DNA of 64,000 nt from Sarcophilus harrisii (GCF_902635505.1 NC_045428.1:219550607-219614606), one strand, 5' to 3'. Positions 1 through 12,505 are shown, counted from the stretch's first letter. Notes: generated from the letters alone by a model not told the origin. Translations and numbers: made by a program.

Positions 1-57
1 AAGGAGAGGTCAAAGGAGGGAGAAGTGGGAGGACACTAGTCATTCAACAGACATTTT

Positions 58-245
58 ATAATAACAACTGACATTTATATAGCTCTTTATGGTCTACAAA
101 ATATTTTATACATACATATTACTTCATGTGATCCCCAAACTCTGTGAAGTGAGAACTGGTATTATAACTCCATTTTATAGATGAGAAAAGATATAAAGGA
201 CATAAAGATACAAAGATAATTAAGAATGGTCCTAGACATCACAAT
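58..245 (-). repeat. MIR/THER1-type SINE
   Basis: It begins with the typical antisense text (ACATTTATATAGCTCTTTA) and runs to CATTTTATAGATGAGAAAAG, the minus-strand form of a therian MIR core and tail. Confidence 0.6.
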
Positions 246-520
246 TTTATCTGGAGAAGACCTATCTTGAAGTTCTAAAAAAAAAAAAAAAGCAAATGTG
301 TAGCCACTTATCATTTCTCTTTTGTTAATTTAGAATCTTCATGGAAGAGACTTGTTAAAATAAGGGAAGACAAAAGGCTTACTTCCACACAAATTTCCAA
401 AAGAAGGATGATGGAGAGAGATAGAGACACCCAAGCATATTAAAATTGTATTTATTTCAATTAACAAACATTTATTTTCTGTCCCTCCCATCCCCAAAAG
501 AAAGAAAAGCAAAACCATTT

Positions 521-655
521 AGCAGCTAGATTGTAGACAGATTAAGAGTGTAAATTTAGGGTCATAGAGATTTGAGTTTGAATCCTGCCTCAGATACTAG
601 TTGTTTGCCTATGGGCAAGACCTCTAAACTTTCATAGCTTCGGTTTTCTGAGAAG
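521..655 (+). repeat. MIR/MAR1-like SINE, 5' part
   Basis: A tRNA-derived head is followed by GAGTTTGAATCCTGCCTCAG (B-box region) and the GGGCAAG...CCTC motif. It is diverged. Confidence 0.55.
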
Positions 656-726
656 AAATACCAAAAAGATTTTTAGAAAAAAAAATTTATTGTTAGACAG
701 AGGGAAGAGATGGAAAAAGGTATGGT

Positions 727-938
727 TCTGTTGTTGTTGTTCAGACTTTCCATGGCCCCATTTGGGGTTTTTAGTAAAGATTCCAGAGTGATTTGTATTT
801 CCTTCTCCAGCTCATTTTGCAAATGAAGAAACTGAGGCAAACAGGGTAAGTGACTTAGAGTCACAAGCTTGTAAGTGATTGAGGTAAATTTGAACTCATA
901 CAGGTTAATTCTATCCACTGTGTCACCTAGCAACCTTT
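727..938 (-). repeat. MAR1/MON-type tRNA-derived SINE, near full length
   Basis: Antisense copy: starts TTGTTGTTGTTCAGAC, passes CTTCTCCAGCTCATTTTGCA and AACTGAGGCAAACAGGGTAA, and ends at CTATCCACTGTGTCACCTAG. Many sister copies occur in the window. Confidence 0.75.
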
Positions 939-1424
939 ATGAGTTTTATGTTATATAGAATTTGAAAATGAGAACAAGGACAAGCAGCTGAGTGACCTTA
1001 GGTAATTTTTAAAATAAGTCTGTTTACAGATAAACCATATAGATTGCTTGAGATGTATATCAGCAGACAAGTCTAAACATTCAATAAGATTTGGGAAAAG
1101 TCAAAACACAAGTTTTAAGTGAAATCCCAACTCAAGACCTGGATGGAATCAAAGTATTTCTTATAACAATCTGGATCCCCTGGAGGGGAATCTAAGGTCA
1201 GCATGACATAAGCATCTTGCACATTCTGGGTTACGCAATATCTAACCACACAAAGCTAAATTCAAACAATATATAATAAATACAAATAATATAAATAATG
1301 ATGGTAATATGTATTATTATTCCTAGCAGACTATCTATTGTTTAAGATAACCTATATACAGTGCTTAACAAACCTTGAAGTACCATAGCTTATAAATACT
1401 AGCTATAAATAAGCATGCATAGTC

Positions 1425-1795
1425 AAGCAAAACAAATTCCCATATTTGCCATATCCAAAAATTCATATTTCATTCTGCATATTTTGTCCAGTACCTCTCT
1501 GTCAGGAGGTAGACAGCATCTGTCCCCTGGAGACATGATTGGTCCTTACAATGATCAGGGTTCTTCAGCCTAGAAGTTGTTTGTCTTTCTATGTTGTCAT
1601 CATACAAATTGTTCTCCTGGTTCTGCTCAGTTAATTCTACATCACTTCATGCAAGTTTTCCCACATTTTTTTTCCTTTCTGAAACCATTTCCTTTATTAT
1701 TTTTATAAGACAAAATTGGCAATTTATTTCAACTATTTTTCAAATGATGCTTACTCCTTTAGTTTCCAGTTCTTTGCCTCTATAAAAAAGTTGCT
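1425..1795 (-). mobile_element. L1 3'-region fragment (old)
   Basis: Antisense text typical of the marsupial L1 3' region: CTCCTGGTTCTGCTCAG, CATCACTTCATGCAAG, GTTTCCAGTTCTTTGCC. It is diverged and truncated. Confidence 0.55.
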
Positions 1796-1989
1796 CTAAA
1801 CCCCAAGTTTAAAATACAATAAAACATAAACAATATTAAACTTTAAAACAAATCAATATATGTCCTCAGAGATCTTTATGTATGAATTAGTGGCCATTGT
1901 TTCTATTTGAATTTAATACCATTAGTCTAAAACATGTCATATGAAGGGACTGTTGAGAAGGTTAGTCTGAAAGAAGCTGAGAAATCAAA

Positions 1990-2645
1990 GGAAGCAGAAC
2001 CACAGAATTTGAGATTTGAAAGGGAAATTAGCATCCAATTATTCCGATCTATATTTCAAAGGAATCTGGACTATGCCATACCTAATGAGTGGTCATGTAG
2101 CCAACTTGAAAAATCTTCAATAAGAGATCTACTAACTCCAGAGCAGCCTGTCCAACTATAACTTCTAAGAAGTCCCCCCTCCCAACATCACTCCTCAATT
2201 TGCCTTTTTGCAACTTCTACCTATTTCTCCTACTTCTGCCTCCTAGTCCAAATAAAACAAGTTAAATAAATATCTTATCTAAATCTCACCCCATCAAAAA
2301 CTTGATCATAGATCAAATCTGTGTCATCCCCTTCTTCAAGTCTTCTTGCTTTTCTAGGCTAAATAGTCTTAGTCTCTTCAACCTTCTCAAGGTCTTTCAA
2401 CATCCTCAGTGTCCTTTTCACATTTCAATTTATCCAAGTCCTTCCTAAATGGTATCATCTAGAACAAAAAAAAATCCTTTAGACATAGTCTGGCCATCTC
2501 AGAGTATAGAGGGACATAAATAATGGTAATAACAGTTACTATCCTCTTATTCAATTTAAGACCAAATTACTTTTCTATCCTCCATATTGGACTCAGTTTA
2601 TAATCCATTTAAATCTCTAGATCTTTCTCTAAGGAAAAAGGTAGA
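1990..2645 (-). mobile_element. CR1/L3 LINE 3' fragment
   Basis: The plus strand shows the well-known antisense L3/CR1 text: ACCACAGAATTTGAGATTTG, CAGAGCAGCCTGTCCAAC, GCAACTTCTACC, TCTTCTTGCTTTTCTAGGCT, and TCTTCAACCTTCTCAAGG. The 75-codon ATG ORF at 1934-2161 lies over it and is not a gene. Confidence 0.6.
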
Positions 2646-3424
2646 TACTTAAGTTTAATGCCCAAGGACTTACCATCACAAGACCTATGTTCTAGTCTTA
2701 GATCCTCATATTTGAGATAAACACCATCTCAAGAAAAAACAAAAGATGACATTTCAGGTTTTTCTTTCTAACCAGAAAACACATTTTATGTTTTTCTTTT
2801 CCATGAAAGTTTTATACTGTATACAATCAAAGGTTTCATCTTCCACATTGGACACTTTTCACGAATTTGTAAAATCCATTTTTTATCACCATCTTTGGCA
2901 CAGTCAAAGATATACTTATAAATGTTTAACAACTAGTCTTCCAGAGGGAAAGAGGAAATACATGTGACAGACTTTCATCTACATTGTTATTATCTTCGCC
3001 TTCACTTTCTTAAATCTAGAAATCAAGACAACAATAAATCAAGCCCTAATTTGTAGCATTTGCTGATTTTCTAAGGTACAAATTCTTACACTGAAATTTT
3101 AACAATTATCTCTCAAGAGCCAGTTGGAGCATGTCCCTGCTGAATTATACATCATCCTTCTCATTCGATTCTCACCATTTTCCTGGCTCTTGGATAGGAA
3201 ATGTAAAGACTCAATTGTAACATGAGGGGAGGTCAGACTATATGATTTTCAAGGTGCCCTCCCCATCAGACATTCTATGAACCTCTGAATTTATAGTTGC
3301 TGTATGACTGTGAGTCATGAAATACTGCAGACTAAGCAATTAAAACTGAGTATCACTCCAGGAGCAATGGAGAAGGGCACACTAGGTATAAGGAGACAAA
3401 CTTCTACCAGAGAGCTATAAAGAA

Positions 3425-3530
3425 AAGAGCTTCTTGAGAGGAATGATTGTTTCCTTATTTCTTTCCTTAGCACCTAGCATGGTGCCTGACAGATAATAGA
3501 TTCTTAACAAATGCTTGTCAATTAACTACA
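3425..3530 (+). repeat. L2/MIR3-like 3' end
   Basis: Ends with the L2-type tail: TAGCACCTAGCATGGTGCCT, then ATAGATTCTTAACAAATGCTTG. Confidence 0.55.
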
Positions 3531-3959
3531 AGTTATCTAACTGAATGTTAACTCTTTTATACCTTGCCTGTTATCCATGATCAGGGCTTTATTGAACAAG
3601 GATATGCCTGTTATATCTTTCAAAGAATCTTAAATAGTTTTGATTTATACATGGGAGACATTTTATTGGAATAAAATTTTCAAGGAAATGTTTTGTCCAC
3701 TGAATTAAATAGTTTTTATAATATAAATATGTGAAATCTTGTATTCTCTTTCATATATTGTATGATAGTGACATAGCCATGGTCTACTGCAGAATATCAC
3801 TTGTAAAAGCTTATCTTTTCCCAATTATACACTAAAATATATATTTAAAGCACATATACATGATTTTCATAAAAATTTTCTATAAATGGGAAAGTAGGGA
3901 TGTAGGTTGGTAATGATTTATATTCTTTTAGTACCAACAAGGTATATATATTTCCACAT

Positions 3960-5372
3960 TGTTGGCCTTATTCCATTCTCAGATCTCTTGTGAATTGATC
4001 TCTCAAGACCTTTATACTTGTGCTGCCTCTAGCAAAGATCTCATCAAAATAATCGTTCTATGTTCATTTCTTTCCCACTTTTTGTTATCTTTAGGGACAT
4101 TTCTGATCTAATAATTCTGGAATTTAACTACAATAATCTTCCGAGTTTTTATTTTGGAGTTTCTGTCAGGAGATGATTGGTGGATTCTTTCAATGACTAT
4201 TTTACTCCTGGGTTTTATGATATCAGGACAATTTTCCTTAATTATTTCTTGAAAAATGTTGTCCAGGCTCTTTTTTTGATCATGGCTTTCAGGTAGTCCA
4301 ATTATTCTTAAATTAAATCTTAGATCTCCTGGATCTATTTTTTTAGGTCAGTTGTTTTTCTAATGAGGTATTTATATTTTCTCCCGTTTGTTCATCTTTT
4401 TTTTTGACTGATTTTTGATGTTGTATCGAGTAATTCACTTCCATTTGTCCAATTTTAATTTTTGATGAATTATTTTCTTCAGTTAGCTTTTTTTAAACCT
4501 CTTTTTATATTTGACCAATTGTATTTTTGAAGGAATTGTTTTCTTGAGTCAATTTGTGTGCCTCCTTTTCCAAGCTGTTGGCTCCTCCAACCAAGATATC
4601 ATAATTTTCCTGCGTACGTCTCATTTCTTTTCCCCATTTTTCTTCTGTCTCACTTATTTAATTTTGAAAATCCTTTTTGAGTTTTTCCAAGAGAATTTTT
4701 TGAGCTTGAGAGCAGTTCAGAGCCCCCTGTGAGACTTCACATGTAGTAGGCATTTTGCCATTACTGTCCTCTCGCAGATTGTGTTCTGATCTTTTCTGTT
4801 TCCATAGTAGTTTTCTATGGTCAGGCTCTTTTTGCTTTTTAGCTCATTTTTAAAAGGATGTTCTGTTCCTGGGAATGGGGGAGATTGTCCGAAGTTTTTT
4901 AGCAGAGGGACAGAGCCTTCTCACTGATTTTCTACACTGGGGCTAGAGTTACTTTCCCATTGCTCTTGGTAGGCCTGGCTAGTCCTGCCTGTTATGCTAG
5001 GGTTTGGGGGCTCAAAATTTGCATTCTTTGGTTGGATTGGAAGTCTCACAGATACCTGCTGAGCCACTGGCCCTCTGAATCAGGACAGAATAGCTAGCAC
5101 CCATATATTGACTAAAAACCTGCTGCTAGATTCTCAACACTGCATCTATGTTAGGTCTCGATTCCTCCTACCCAAGAGAGATAGAGCTTTCCCAAAATCC
5201 TTCCAAGATATTTTAAGCTGGAAAATTGTTTCACTCTGAAATGTTTGTGGGTTCTATCACTCCAAAATCTGTTCAGAGGCTTGATCTAGGTTTGATTCTG
5301 AAGGAAGCTGAGGAAAGCTCAAGCAATGCCCTTGCTTATCTCCACCATCTTGGTTTCATCCCTTTGGAGCCA
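3960..5372 (-). mobile_element. L1, 5' UTR and ORF1 part
   Basis: Minus-strand element. Its 5' end is at about 5372 (reads GATGAAACCAAGATGGTGGA), with the 5' UTR down to about 4740 and the ORF1 coiled-coil and RNA-binding region from about 4740 to 3960. The coiled coil is seen as repeated antisense Leu/Lys/Glu codons. It is 3'-truncated or joined to other sequence, with no ORF2 attached. Confidence 0.6.
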
Positions 5373-5384
5373 TTTCTACCTTCT

Positions 5385-5570
5385 CTGTGATATTCATTGT
5401 TAATGGTGAAAGAAATTTGTCATAAAAATCTCTGCAGATTTTTTCTATTTTTCTTCTGTCTGTCCTTCCATTTTCATCCTTGTAATAACTTTACTTAGTT
5501 TGCTCTCATTTAAATTTGCTTAAAATGTTTTTACCTTTTATGCTTCTCTCTCATTAAATAATCTTATATT
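5385..5570 (-). mobile_element. RTE (BovB-like) LINE fragment
   Basis: The minus-strand translation reads DENGRTDRRKIEKICRDFYD, resembling the linker between endonuclease and RT in RTE elements. Short and diverged. Confidence 0.4.
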
Positions 5571-6239
5571 TAAAAATATATATTTTACTTCTTTGGTAAG
5601 GTTTTACAGGAATTTATATTCTACTCTGATGTTGACTTTGGATTCTATTTATCTCCACTTGGCAAGTAAATTAAGCATTTTCTGAATAAAGTACTTTTTT
5701 AGGTTCTTTTGCTCTTTTTGCTGTGGAAATTGACTTGCTTCAGTTAAACTTCGATATGAAACTGTTTATATTTGTATCCTTTTTTTCATTCACTATTGTT
5801 TTCAAATGTGTCCTTTTCTTTTCCTTATTTTTATTCTTCTAGATTTGAAGTGCTCATAAAGGGAAGCCCGAGTGGGAATGAAAAAACATGGTAGACCTAT
5901 GACTAGAGAAAGCAAATCATAGAATCCTAACAGGGACAATGAAGTATGCCAGCATATAGACTTAGGAAAGGAAGTGGAAGACAGTGGCAGGATCTCAGGA
6001 AAGCAAGGCCCAAACCAAAGATAACCTGACCGTCTATGCTGTCCATGGGAACAAGAGCAGTCAGACACTGGCACAAAATCCTGAAACAGAAACTGAGACA
6101 GAAGATATAAGTAAGCAGAAGATACCAAACACCCTGAAAAAATAATTAATGACAAATAGAAGAACTAGGGGTTGGTTTGGGTTTTTCATTATTTGGGTTT
6201 TTTTGGTCTGTGTGATTTTCAATTTCCTTTTTTTTTCCC
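5571..6239. other. No gene recognised; diverged repeat-like and unique DNA
   Basis: The minus strand shows two overlapping short open frames (5802-6243) without recognisable domains. The composition is ordinary, so they are probably chance ORFs. Confidence 0.4.
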
Positions 6240-6990
6240 CCATTTAATAGTATTTTTATCTAAGACCTTTTTAATTTAATGTATTTAGAATTAGTGGTTT
6301 TGTATTTCATAATGTTCTCTGTCTTCTATTTGGTCATAAATTCTTCTCATCTCCATAGATCTGATAGGTAAACTATTCCTTTTTTTCCTAATTTGATTAT
6401 GATATCACCCTTTATGTCTAAATCATATACCCATTTTTAACTTATCTTGGTAAAGAGTGTGAGATATTGGTCAATGCCTAGCTTCAGCTATTTTGCAATT
6501 TCCTCAACAGTTTTTGCCAATAGTGAGTTCTTATGCCAGAAAATGGAATCTTTAGGTTTAGCAAACAATAGATTGCTATAGTCATTGTATTTTGTGTATA
6601 TAATCTATTCCACCAATCCACCATTCTATTTCTTAGGTAGTACTAACAAATTTTGATGATTGCTACTTTATAATATAGTTTTAAATCTCATATAGGTAGG
6701 CCCCATTCATTTGCATTTCCCCCCCATTACTTCCCTTGATATTCTTGATCTTTTGTTCTTCCACATGAATTTGGTTATTTTTTCTAGTTCTATAAAATGA
6801 ATTATTTGGTAGTTTGATTGGTATAGCACTGAAAATAAATTACTTTAGTAAGAATTATTATTTTTATTATATTAGCTTGGTCTACCCATGTACAATTGAT
6901 ATTTTCCCAATTATTTAGATCTGACTTTATTTGTGTGAAAAGTGTTTTGCAATTGTGTTTATATAGTTCCTGAATTTGTCATGACTTGGT
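6240..6990 (-). mobile_element. L1 ORF2 C-terminal fragment
   Basis: The reverse complement reads as L1 ORF2 downstream of RT: the motif IKSDLNNWENIN, then a WKNKRSRIS-like stretch and the C-terminal segment. Stops interrupt it. It abuts a plus-strand L1 starting near 7015. Confidence 0.65.
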
Positions 6991-7014
6991 AGTGGTTTTA
7001 TCCCATTTTGGGGA

Positions 7015-8912
7015 TCTTAAAAGAGGGAAAAGAAGGGAAAGAAAAAAGAATATAATAGAGAAGAAATAAGGAAGAAGAGGGTGGAAATTACTACTTCTCA
7101 TATTTGGGTTACATGTAAAGAACATATAAAAATAGGAGAAGTTGTCATCACATGAACCTCACTCTTATCTGATTTGGAGAAAGACCAAATGAATACATGT
7201 TCAAAGAGTTTGGTGGTGTAATACATTAAATTTAAAAGGGAAAGAAGTGGGGGAGAGGGAAAAGGAAATTAGATTTAAAAGCAAGGATAAAGTTTAGGAG
7301 AAAATTTTCTTAAGTAAAACAAACTTCAGCTTCAAACAGTGAATTGTAAAAGGAAAATTATAAGAATGAAAGTGTAAGAACTAGTGATTAGGCAATGGAA
7401 GGGGAAAAGACAGGAGTGGCAGTGGAGTAGAGCTCACTAGTGTCAATCATATCTCTTCTCTTTCATTACCTTGTTCTTTGTAAAGAAGGGACACAAGAAA
7501 GGGGGAAATTATAAGTGGCTAAATTGAAGAAATTAATCAATTAACAATCATAACTGTAAATGCGAATAAAATGAACTCATCAACAAAGGATAGCAGAGGA
7601 TATACAGAGGATAACAGAATAGATTAGAAAGGAAATTCAACAATATTTTGTTTATAAGAAACACACTTGAAATATATTCACAAAAAGTAAAATTGAGGAA
7701 GTAGAGCAGAATTTATTGGGGCATCTAAACTAACAAATAATAAAATTAGGGATAACAATCATGGCCTCACACAAAACAATGAAAATAATCCTGGTTAAAA
7801 GAGATAAGTTGAGAAATTGCATTATGCTTAAAGACACTATAGACAATATAAACACTATATTTGTGCATATATGTTATATATACAATGTTTATATTACATG
7901 TATTTTATATACATTGAATGAAATAAATTAAAATTATTTAAGGGAAAAGTATATGGTGAAATAATGAAAATATAATAGTTGGGAATATTTGCAGAAGTAG
8001 AAAAATCTAATAAAATGATAAGAAAGTTTTGAACCTAGATAGAACTTGGAAAAAAGTTAGATATGAGAGCTCTCTGAACAATAGTGAAGGGGAGTAGAAA
8101 AAATTTAAATATTTTTGGCTATGCATGTCATCTTTATAAAAATTAATCATGTGCTAGACTAGAGCATGAAAACTTAATAATCAAATGCAGAAAAGCAGAA
8201 AAGTTAAATATGTATTTTATAAGCCAGACTTTATTTACTAGGCCTGTATTTCAAAGAGATCATAAGGAAAAGGACCTACCTGTACAAAAATGTTTGTTGC
8301 TGTCCTTTTTGTAATGGCAAGGAAACTGAATGGATACCCATCAGATGGGAAAAGGCTAAATAAGTTATGGTATACAAATGTTTAGGAATATTATTGTTCT
8401 ATAAAAAATGATCAACAGGATGATTTCAGAAAGTCCTGGAAATGAAATGATGCCAAGTAAAGTGAGTAGAACCAAGAGAACATTGTATACAGCAAGAAGA
8501 TTTTGCGATGATCAGTTTTGATGGATGTGGCTCTTCTCAGCAGTGAGGTAATTCAGGACAATTCTGGTGGACTTGTGATAGAGAGAGCCATTTGCATCCA
8601 GAGTGAGAACTATCAGGACAGGGTGTGGATCACAACATATTATTTTCACCTTTTTTTTTGTTGTTGTTTGCTTGCTTTTTTGTTTTTTCTCATTTTTTTC
8701 CCTTTTTGATCTGATTTTTCTTGTGCAGCATGATAAATGTGGAGATGTGTACAGAAGAGATGTAAATGTTTAACATATATTGTATTGCTTGCTACCTGGG
8801 GGAGGGGATGAAGAGGAAGGAAGGGAGAAAAATTTGGAACATGGGGTTTTGCAGGGATGAATATTAAAAACTATCTTTGCATGTATTTTGAAAATAAAAA
8901 TCTATTTTAAAA
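7015..8912 (+). mobile_element. L1 with internal deletion (endonuclease start joined to 3' UTR)
   Basis: 7015-7500 is the purine-rich inter-ORF region. 7540-8180 matches the ORF2 endonuclease segment seen again at 31870-32470 (TAACTGTAAATGCGAATA, GAAACACACTTGAAA). From about 8250 the sequence is L1 3' UTR (AATGTTTGTTGCTGTCC, ending TGAAAATAAAAATC). The RT domain is absent, so the copy is defective. The 63-codon ORF at 8518-8709 is 3' UTR. Confidence 0.65.
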
Positions 8913-8924
8913 CATCCAAATTTA

Positions 8925-9384
8925 AACAATTATAAAAATAAAGGTTCTTTGAAAAAAAGAATAAAAACTTAAATGAAGACTAAGTAATTTAATCCTAAAG
9001 AATTGGTGGGCTTCTAAAGAATAAACAATAAAAGCAATAAATAATTTCATTTTTAAAATGACAACAATAAGATAACATGCTAAAACTTTGGGATAAATCA
9101 AATCAGTCTGGACCAAATGGAAACATTATATCTTTAAATACATTTTAAAAATAAAAGAAAAAATAAATCAACAAATTCAGCTTGTAACTGAAAAATCTAG
9201 AAAAGCCACAATTAAAAAAAAAACCAACTAAATAAAAAGAAGGAATTGTAAAAAAGAAAGGATTTCCATCATTGAAAGTTTAAAAACAATTGAACTAATA
9301 AAGAAAACTAGGAAGTATTTTTTGTGGAGAAACTATTAATAAAATAAATAAATCACTAGCAAATTGATGTTTCAAAAATATTGA
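8925..9384 (+). mobile_element. L1 ORF2 linker fragment, part 1
   Basis: Matches the ORF2 region between endonuclease and RT found at 32590-32970 (ACAACAATAAGATAACATGC, ATAAATAAATCACTAGC). It is interrupted by the SINE at 9385-9680 and resumes at about 9690. Confidence 0.6.
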
Positions 9385-9680
9385 TGTTATTTGTCCTTTA
9401 TTCTCAAAGATGAATATGATATCTGGGAGATGATGACAACATGCAAGTGAATTGGATTTAGTGAAATCAAATCACTCAAGGAGAGCTGTGCAAGGTCACT
9501 AGTTTTTCCTCCAGAACCATTTGAGTCCAGTGGCCATATATATAGACCAGGACAACTAGAAATGGCCCTGTATGCAATAAGAGACCTTAGGCCTTTTTAA
9601 AGCTAAAGTCTTGCAAAGGTCTCAGTTTGACTAAGGCAACTACCCATTTAGTTATTAAGACTAGGTAAGAAAGAAATGAA
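9385..9680 (+). repeat. WSINE1-like marsupial SINE inside L1
   Basis: Shows the family text: TTGTCCTTTATTCTCAAAGA, GCAAGTGAATTGGATTTA, GGACAACTAGAAATGGCCCT, GTCTCAGTTTGACT. Sister copies lie at 26777 and 42305. It splits an L1 ORF2 fragment, so it is younger than that L1. Confidence 0.6.
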
Positions 9681-9689
9681 AGAAAATCA

Positions 9690-9835
9690 AATGACAAATT
9701 TCAAAAGTTAAAAAGCAGAATTTACAAATGAAAAAGAATTAAAGAGAATTATTAGAAATTAGTTTGACCAACTATATATTCACAAAATTGATAACTTAAG
9801 ATGAAATGGACATATATTTAGACTATAAAATATTC
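9690..9835 (+). mobile_element. L1 ORF2 linker fragment, part 2
   Basis: Continues the L1 interrupted by the SINE: GTTAAAAAGCAGAATTTAC through GATTAAT. Ends without a tail. Confidence 0.5.
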
Positions 9836-9874
9836 AGATTAATATGTATATATTGTTTTGTTATTAGAGTGTGA

Positions 9875-9970
9875 GCTCCTTGATGCTTTTATATTTGTAT
9901 CCTCAGCTTAATATGGTACTTACAGAATAAGCATCTAAAAAATGCTTTTTTTTTCATTCATTCATTTAGA
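9875..9970 (+). repeat. L2-like 3' end
   Basis: GTGAGCTCCTTGATGC, then TTTGTATCCTCAGCTTAATA and GCATCTAAAAAATGCTT, the usual L2/MIR3 3' tail text. Confidence 0.5.
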
Positions 9971-10039
9971 GATACAAGAAAAATGTATAATTGGTTTCAC
10001 TTTGGTGACATTATTCAGTACTAATCATGAGCCATAATT

Positions 10040-10520
10040 AACGGTTCTTTTCTTGACGTATTCATGATTATAATCAGGAGACTTTGGGTAACATACAAAT
10101 CCTTGCTTTCTCATTCCTTATTCCTGATCCATGTCTGCTAATACACATCTTGCCATTCTTACCCATTCCCAACTTTGAATTGAAATCACCAAGTATCAAG
10201 ATATATATTGATTGAATTTGAAGGCTCTTACTGAATTCTTTGTAGAATTTCAGTATCTCTTCATTCTCTGCAGTGATATTACGTAAGCTGCAATTGTTTT
10301 CATGGTTGTCTTTTTGCTAACATTTTTCATGAGCATCACAAGACAAGATGGCCAAATGTCCAGTAAATTATATTTCTTGTTGTCACTGCTGTTGATTTCT
10401 TATTTGTCTTTCCAAAGGGAACTTATAGATCATTCTTTAATTTAGCTGATATAACTTTTTTTCTTCCAGTTTCTTTTAGAGTTCAACATCTTTTGTTTGG
10501 TTGAGATAAGAGTGAAGTTT
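10040..10520 (-). mobile_element. RTE LINE endonuclease fragment
   Basis: The minus-strand frame reads LILGDFNSKLGMGKNGKM, the GDFN catalytic-region motif of the RTE/BovB apurinic-type endonuclease. Flanking sequence is diverged. Confidence 0.55.
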
Positions 10521-11036
10521 ATGTGAAACCCACTCCCACTACTCCTTCCTCCATATCTATATATTCTTCATATGCACCCCAGTTATGAGAAATAGTTCTA
10601 AGCCCCTTCATCCTCACTTCTCTCCTAATATCTATTTTCCTTACCTTTTCCTTTCTCTCTTAAAGACATCAAAATAGAGCAAATCCATAACTAATCCCTG
10701 TTTGTCAAATCATGGCAAATAAATATAATTCTGTATGGTAAGAAATGATAAATATAATGAAAAAAGAGAAGCATGGGAAGACAACATGAAATGATACAAA
10801 GTCAAGTGAGAATGCTTGTTAAGGACCATGCCTAAGTGAAGGGGCAGGTCAGTTCTCCAAGACCTCCACATAACATCTGAATCATAACATCTGAAGGAGT
10901 TGCAAAGCAGCCTTTACTGACACAGGTGTTGCTTGTGGGCTGGGAATAAAATAAATTGGAGGCAGAGGGAAGCGGAGTGAGATCAGACAATGCAACAACC
11001 CCTCAGTAGAGAGGTTAGAGAACAGCAACTGCATCA

Positions 11037-11038
11037 TC

Positions 11039-11092
<54 letters not shown>
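11037..11092. repeat. (TCA)n microsatellite
   Basis: About 18 near-perfect ATC/TCA units. Confidence 0.95.
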
Positions 11093-11095
<3 letters not shown>

Positions 11096-11254
11096 CTCAC
11101 ATGAAGAGATTCATTCTACAGGTTTGAGTTAGACCTTCAGCAGCTACTGGCAGGTGGCTCCCATAGCACAACAATTGCTAAAATTCATTTCCTATATTGG
11201 TACATCCAATTAGATAAAGATCTTACAATTAGAAGACCATCAATCAAGTTAAAG

Positions 11255-11412
11255 TTTATAAATGGTCGTGCTGAACGAGGCAAACAGATTAAGTGACTTA
11301 TCCAGGATTATACAGCTAGTAAGTATCTGAGGTCAGATTTGAACTCACAAAGCCAAGTCTTCCTGATTTGAAGTCCAGCACCCTATCCACTGTACCACCT
11401 AATTGCCCCCAT
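11255..11412 (-). repeat. MAR1/MIR-type SINE
   Basis: Antisense: AAGTGACTTATCCAGGATTA, ACAGCTAGTAAGTATCTGAG, CCCTATCCACTGTACCACCT. Confidence 0.7.
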
Positions 11413-11419
11413 AGATGGC

Positions 11420-11770
11420 CTAAAATCCATCAATCTCATTATTATTCTTTGCTCCCTTTCTTGCCATTCTACCATCATTACTGCAGAAGTGGAAGGGAGC
11501 AACATGGTTCTGGGACTGTTGCTTATATATTTCTTATTCCTTGGTTTGCTACGGTCAAAGGTTTCATTACTGACTGGTTAGCCTCTTTGTCTTAGCAACA
11601 CTGATCTTCAGAAAGCAGACATAATCATCTGTCAAGATTGTACTCAAAAACTTTGCTGCTGGGTAGAACCTGTCAGAGCTTGTGTTCCACTGATACAGTC
11701 TTCAGGAACACAAGATTACTTCCATATCACAACAAAGCATCAAAAAGTGGTGTTGCTGAGCAAAAATACA
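11420..11770 (-). mobile_element. Possible RTE 3' region
   Basis: The text around 11640-11750 (GAGCTTGTGTTCCACTGATA, then ACAAGATTACTTCCA) resembles marsupial RTE 3' ends by memory. Weak. Confidence 0.3.
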
Positions 11771-11899
11771 CAAATAAAAAAAAATATGTATAAAATAAAA
11801 ACAGTAATTTTAGAAGGCAGTGACAACTAGTGGAAATCAGGAAAGGAATCTTTAAGGAACAATAATACTAGTACTAATGATCATCATTATCATTGACAT

Positions 11900-12040
11900 A
11901 TATGTTGTTGTTCAGACATGTCTGATTCTTTGTAATCCCATTTGGAATTTTCTTGGCAAAGATACTAAGGTGGTTTGCCATCTCCTTCTCCAGTTCATTT
12001 TATAGGTGAGGAAACTGAGGTAAACAGGGTAAAAAACAGG
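11900..12040 (-). repeat. MAR1-type SINE, 3' part
   Basis: Antisense tail: TTGTTGTTCAGACATGTC, CTTGGCAAAGATACTAAGG, GAGGAAACTGAGGTAAACAG. Confidence 0.7.
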
Positions 12041-12059
12041 TTTACAAAAATTCTCTTGA

Positions 12060-12245
12060 GTCTTATGACAAACCCTGTAAAGCAGCTATTACAGATATTT
12101 TTATAAGCTCAGTTTCACAAATGAGGAAACTTAAATTCAGAGAAATTAAAGGACTTGATCATAGTCACTTAGCAACTAAATTTCATAGTTGGATTTGAAC
12201 CTAGTTCTTTCTGATTCCAAATCCAGAACTTGAGTTATCATTCCT
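12060..12245 (-). repeat. MIR-type SINE
   Basis: Antisense MIR text with ACAAATGAGGAAACTTAAAT, CATAGTCACTTAGCAACTAA and GGATTTGAACCTAGTTCTT. Confidence 0.5.
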
Positions 12246-12267
12246 AGATGGAGCAACTTATTTAATC

Positions 12268-12505
12268 AGAAGAAAAAGGAGGAGAAAAAGGAAGAAGAGG
12301 AGAAGGAGGAGGAAAAAAAAGGAGGAAGAAGAAAAGGAAGAGGAGAAAAAGGAGGAAGAGGAGTAATAGGAGGAGGAAGAAGAAAAGGAAAAAAGGAGGA
12401 GGAGGAGCAATAGGAGGAGGAAGAGGAAAAGGAAAAAGAGGAGGAGGAGGAGGAAGAAGGAAAGAAAAAGAGAGGAAGGAGAAGGAGGAAGAGAAGGACA
12501 AAAAA
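12268..12505. repeat. Long polypurine (GGA/GAA)n tract
   Basis: About 240 bases, almost all A and G on the plus strand. The two minus-strand ORFs over it (12258-12615) encode only Phe/Leu/Ser/Pro runs and are low-complexity artefacts. Confidence 0.92.

Noticed and set aside
1934-2161. 75-codon plus-strand ORF with charged residues
   Set aside because: It overlaps a recognisable CR1/L3 repeat and has no domain.
11037-11092. Possible CRISPR-like or regularly spaced repeat
   Set aside because: It is a simple trinucleotide microsatellite without spacers.
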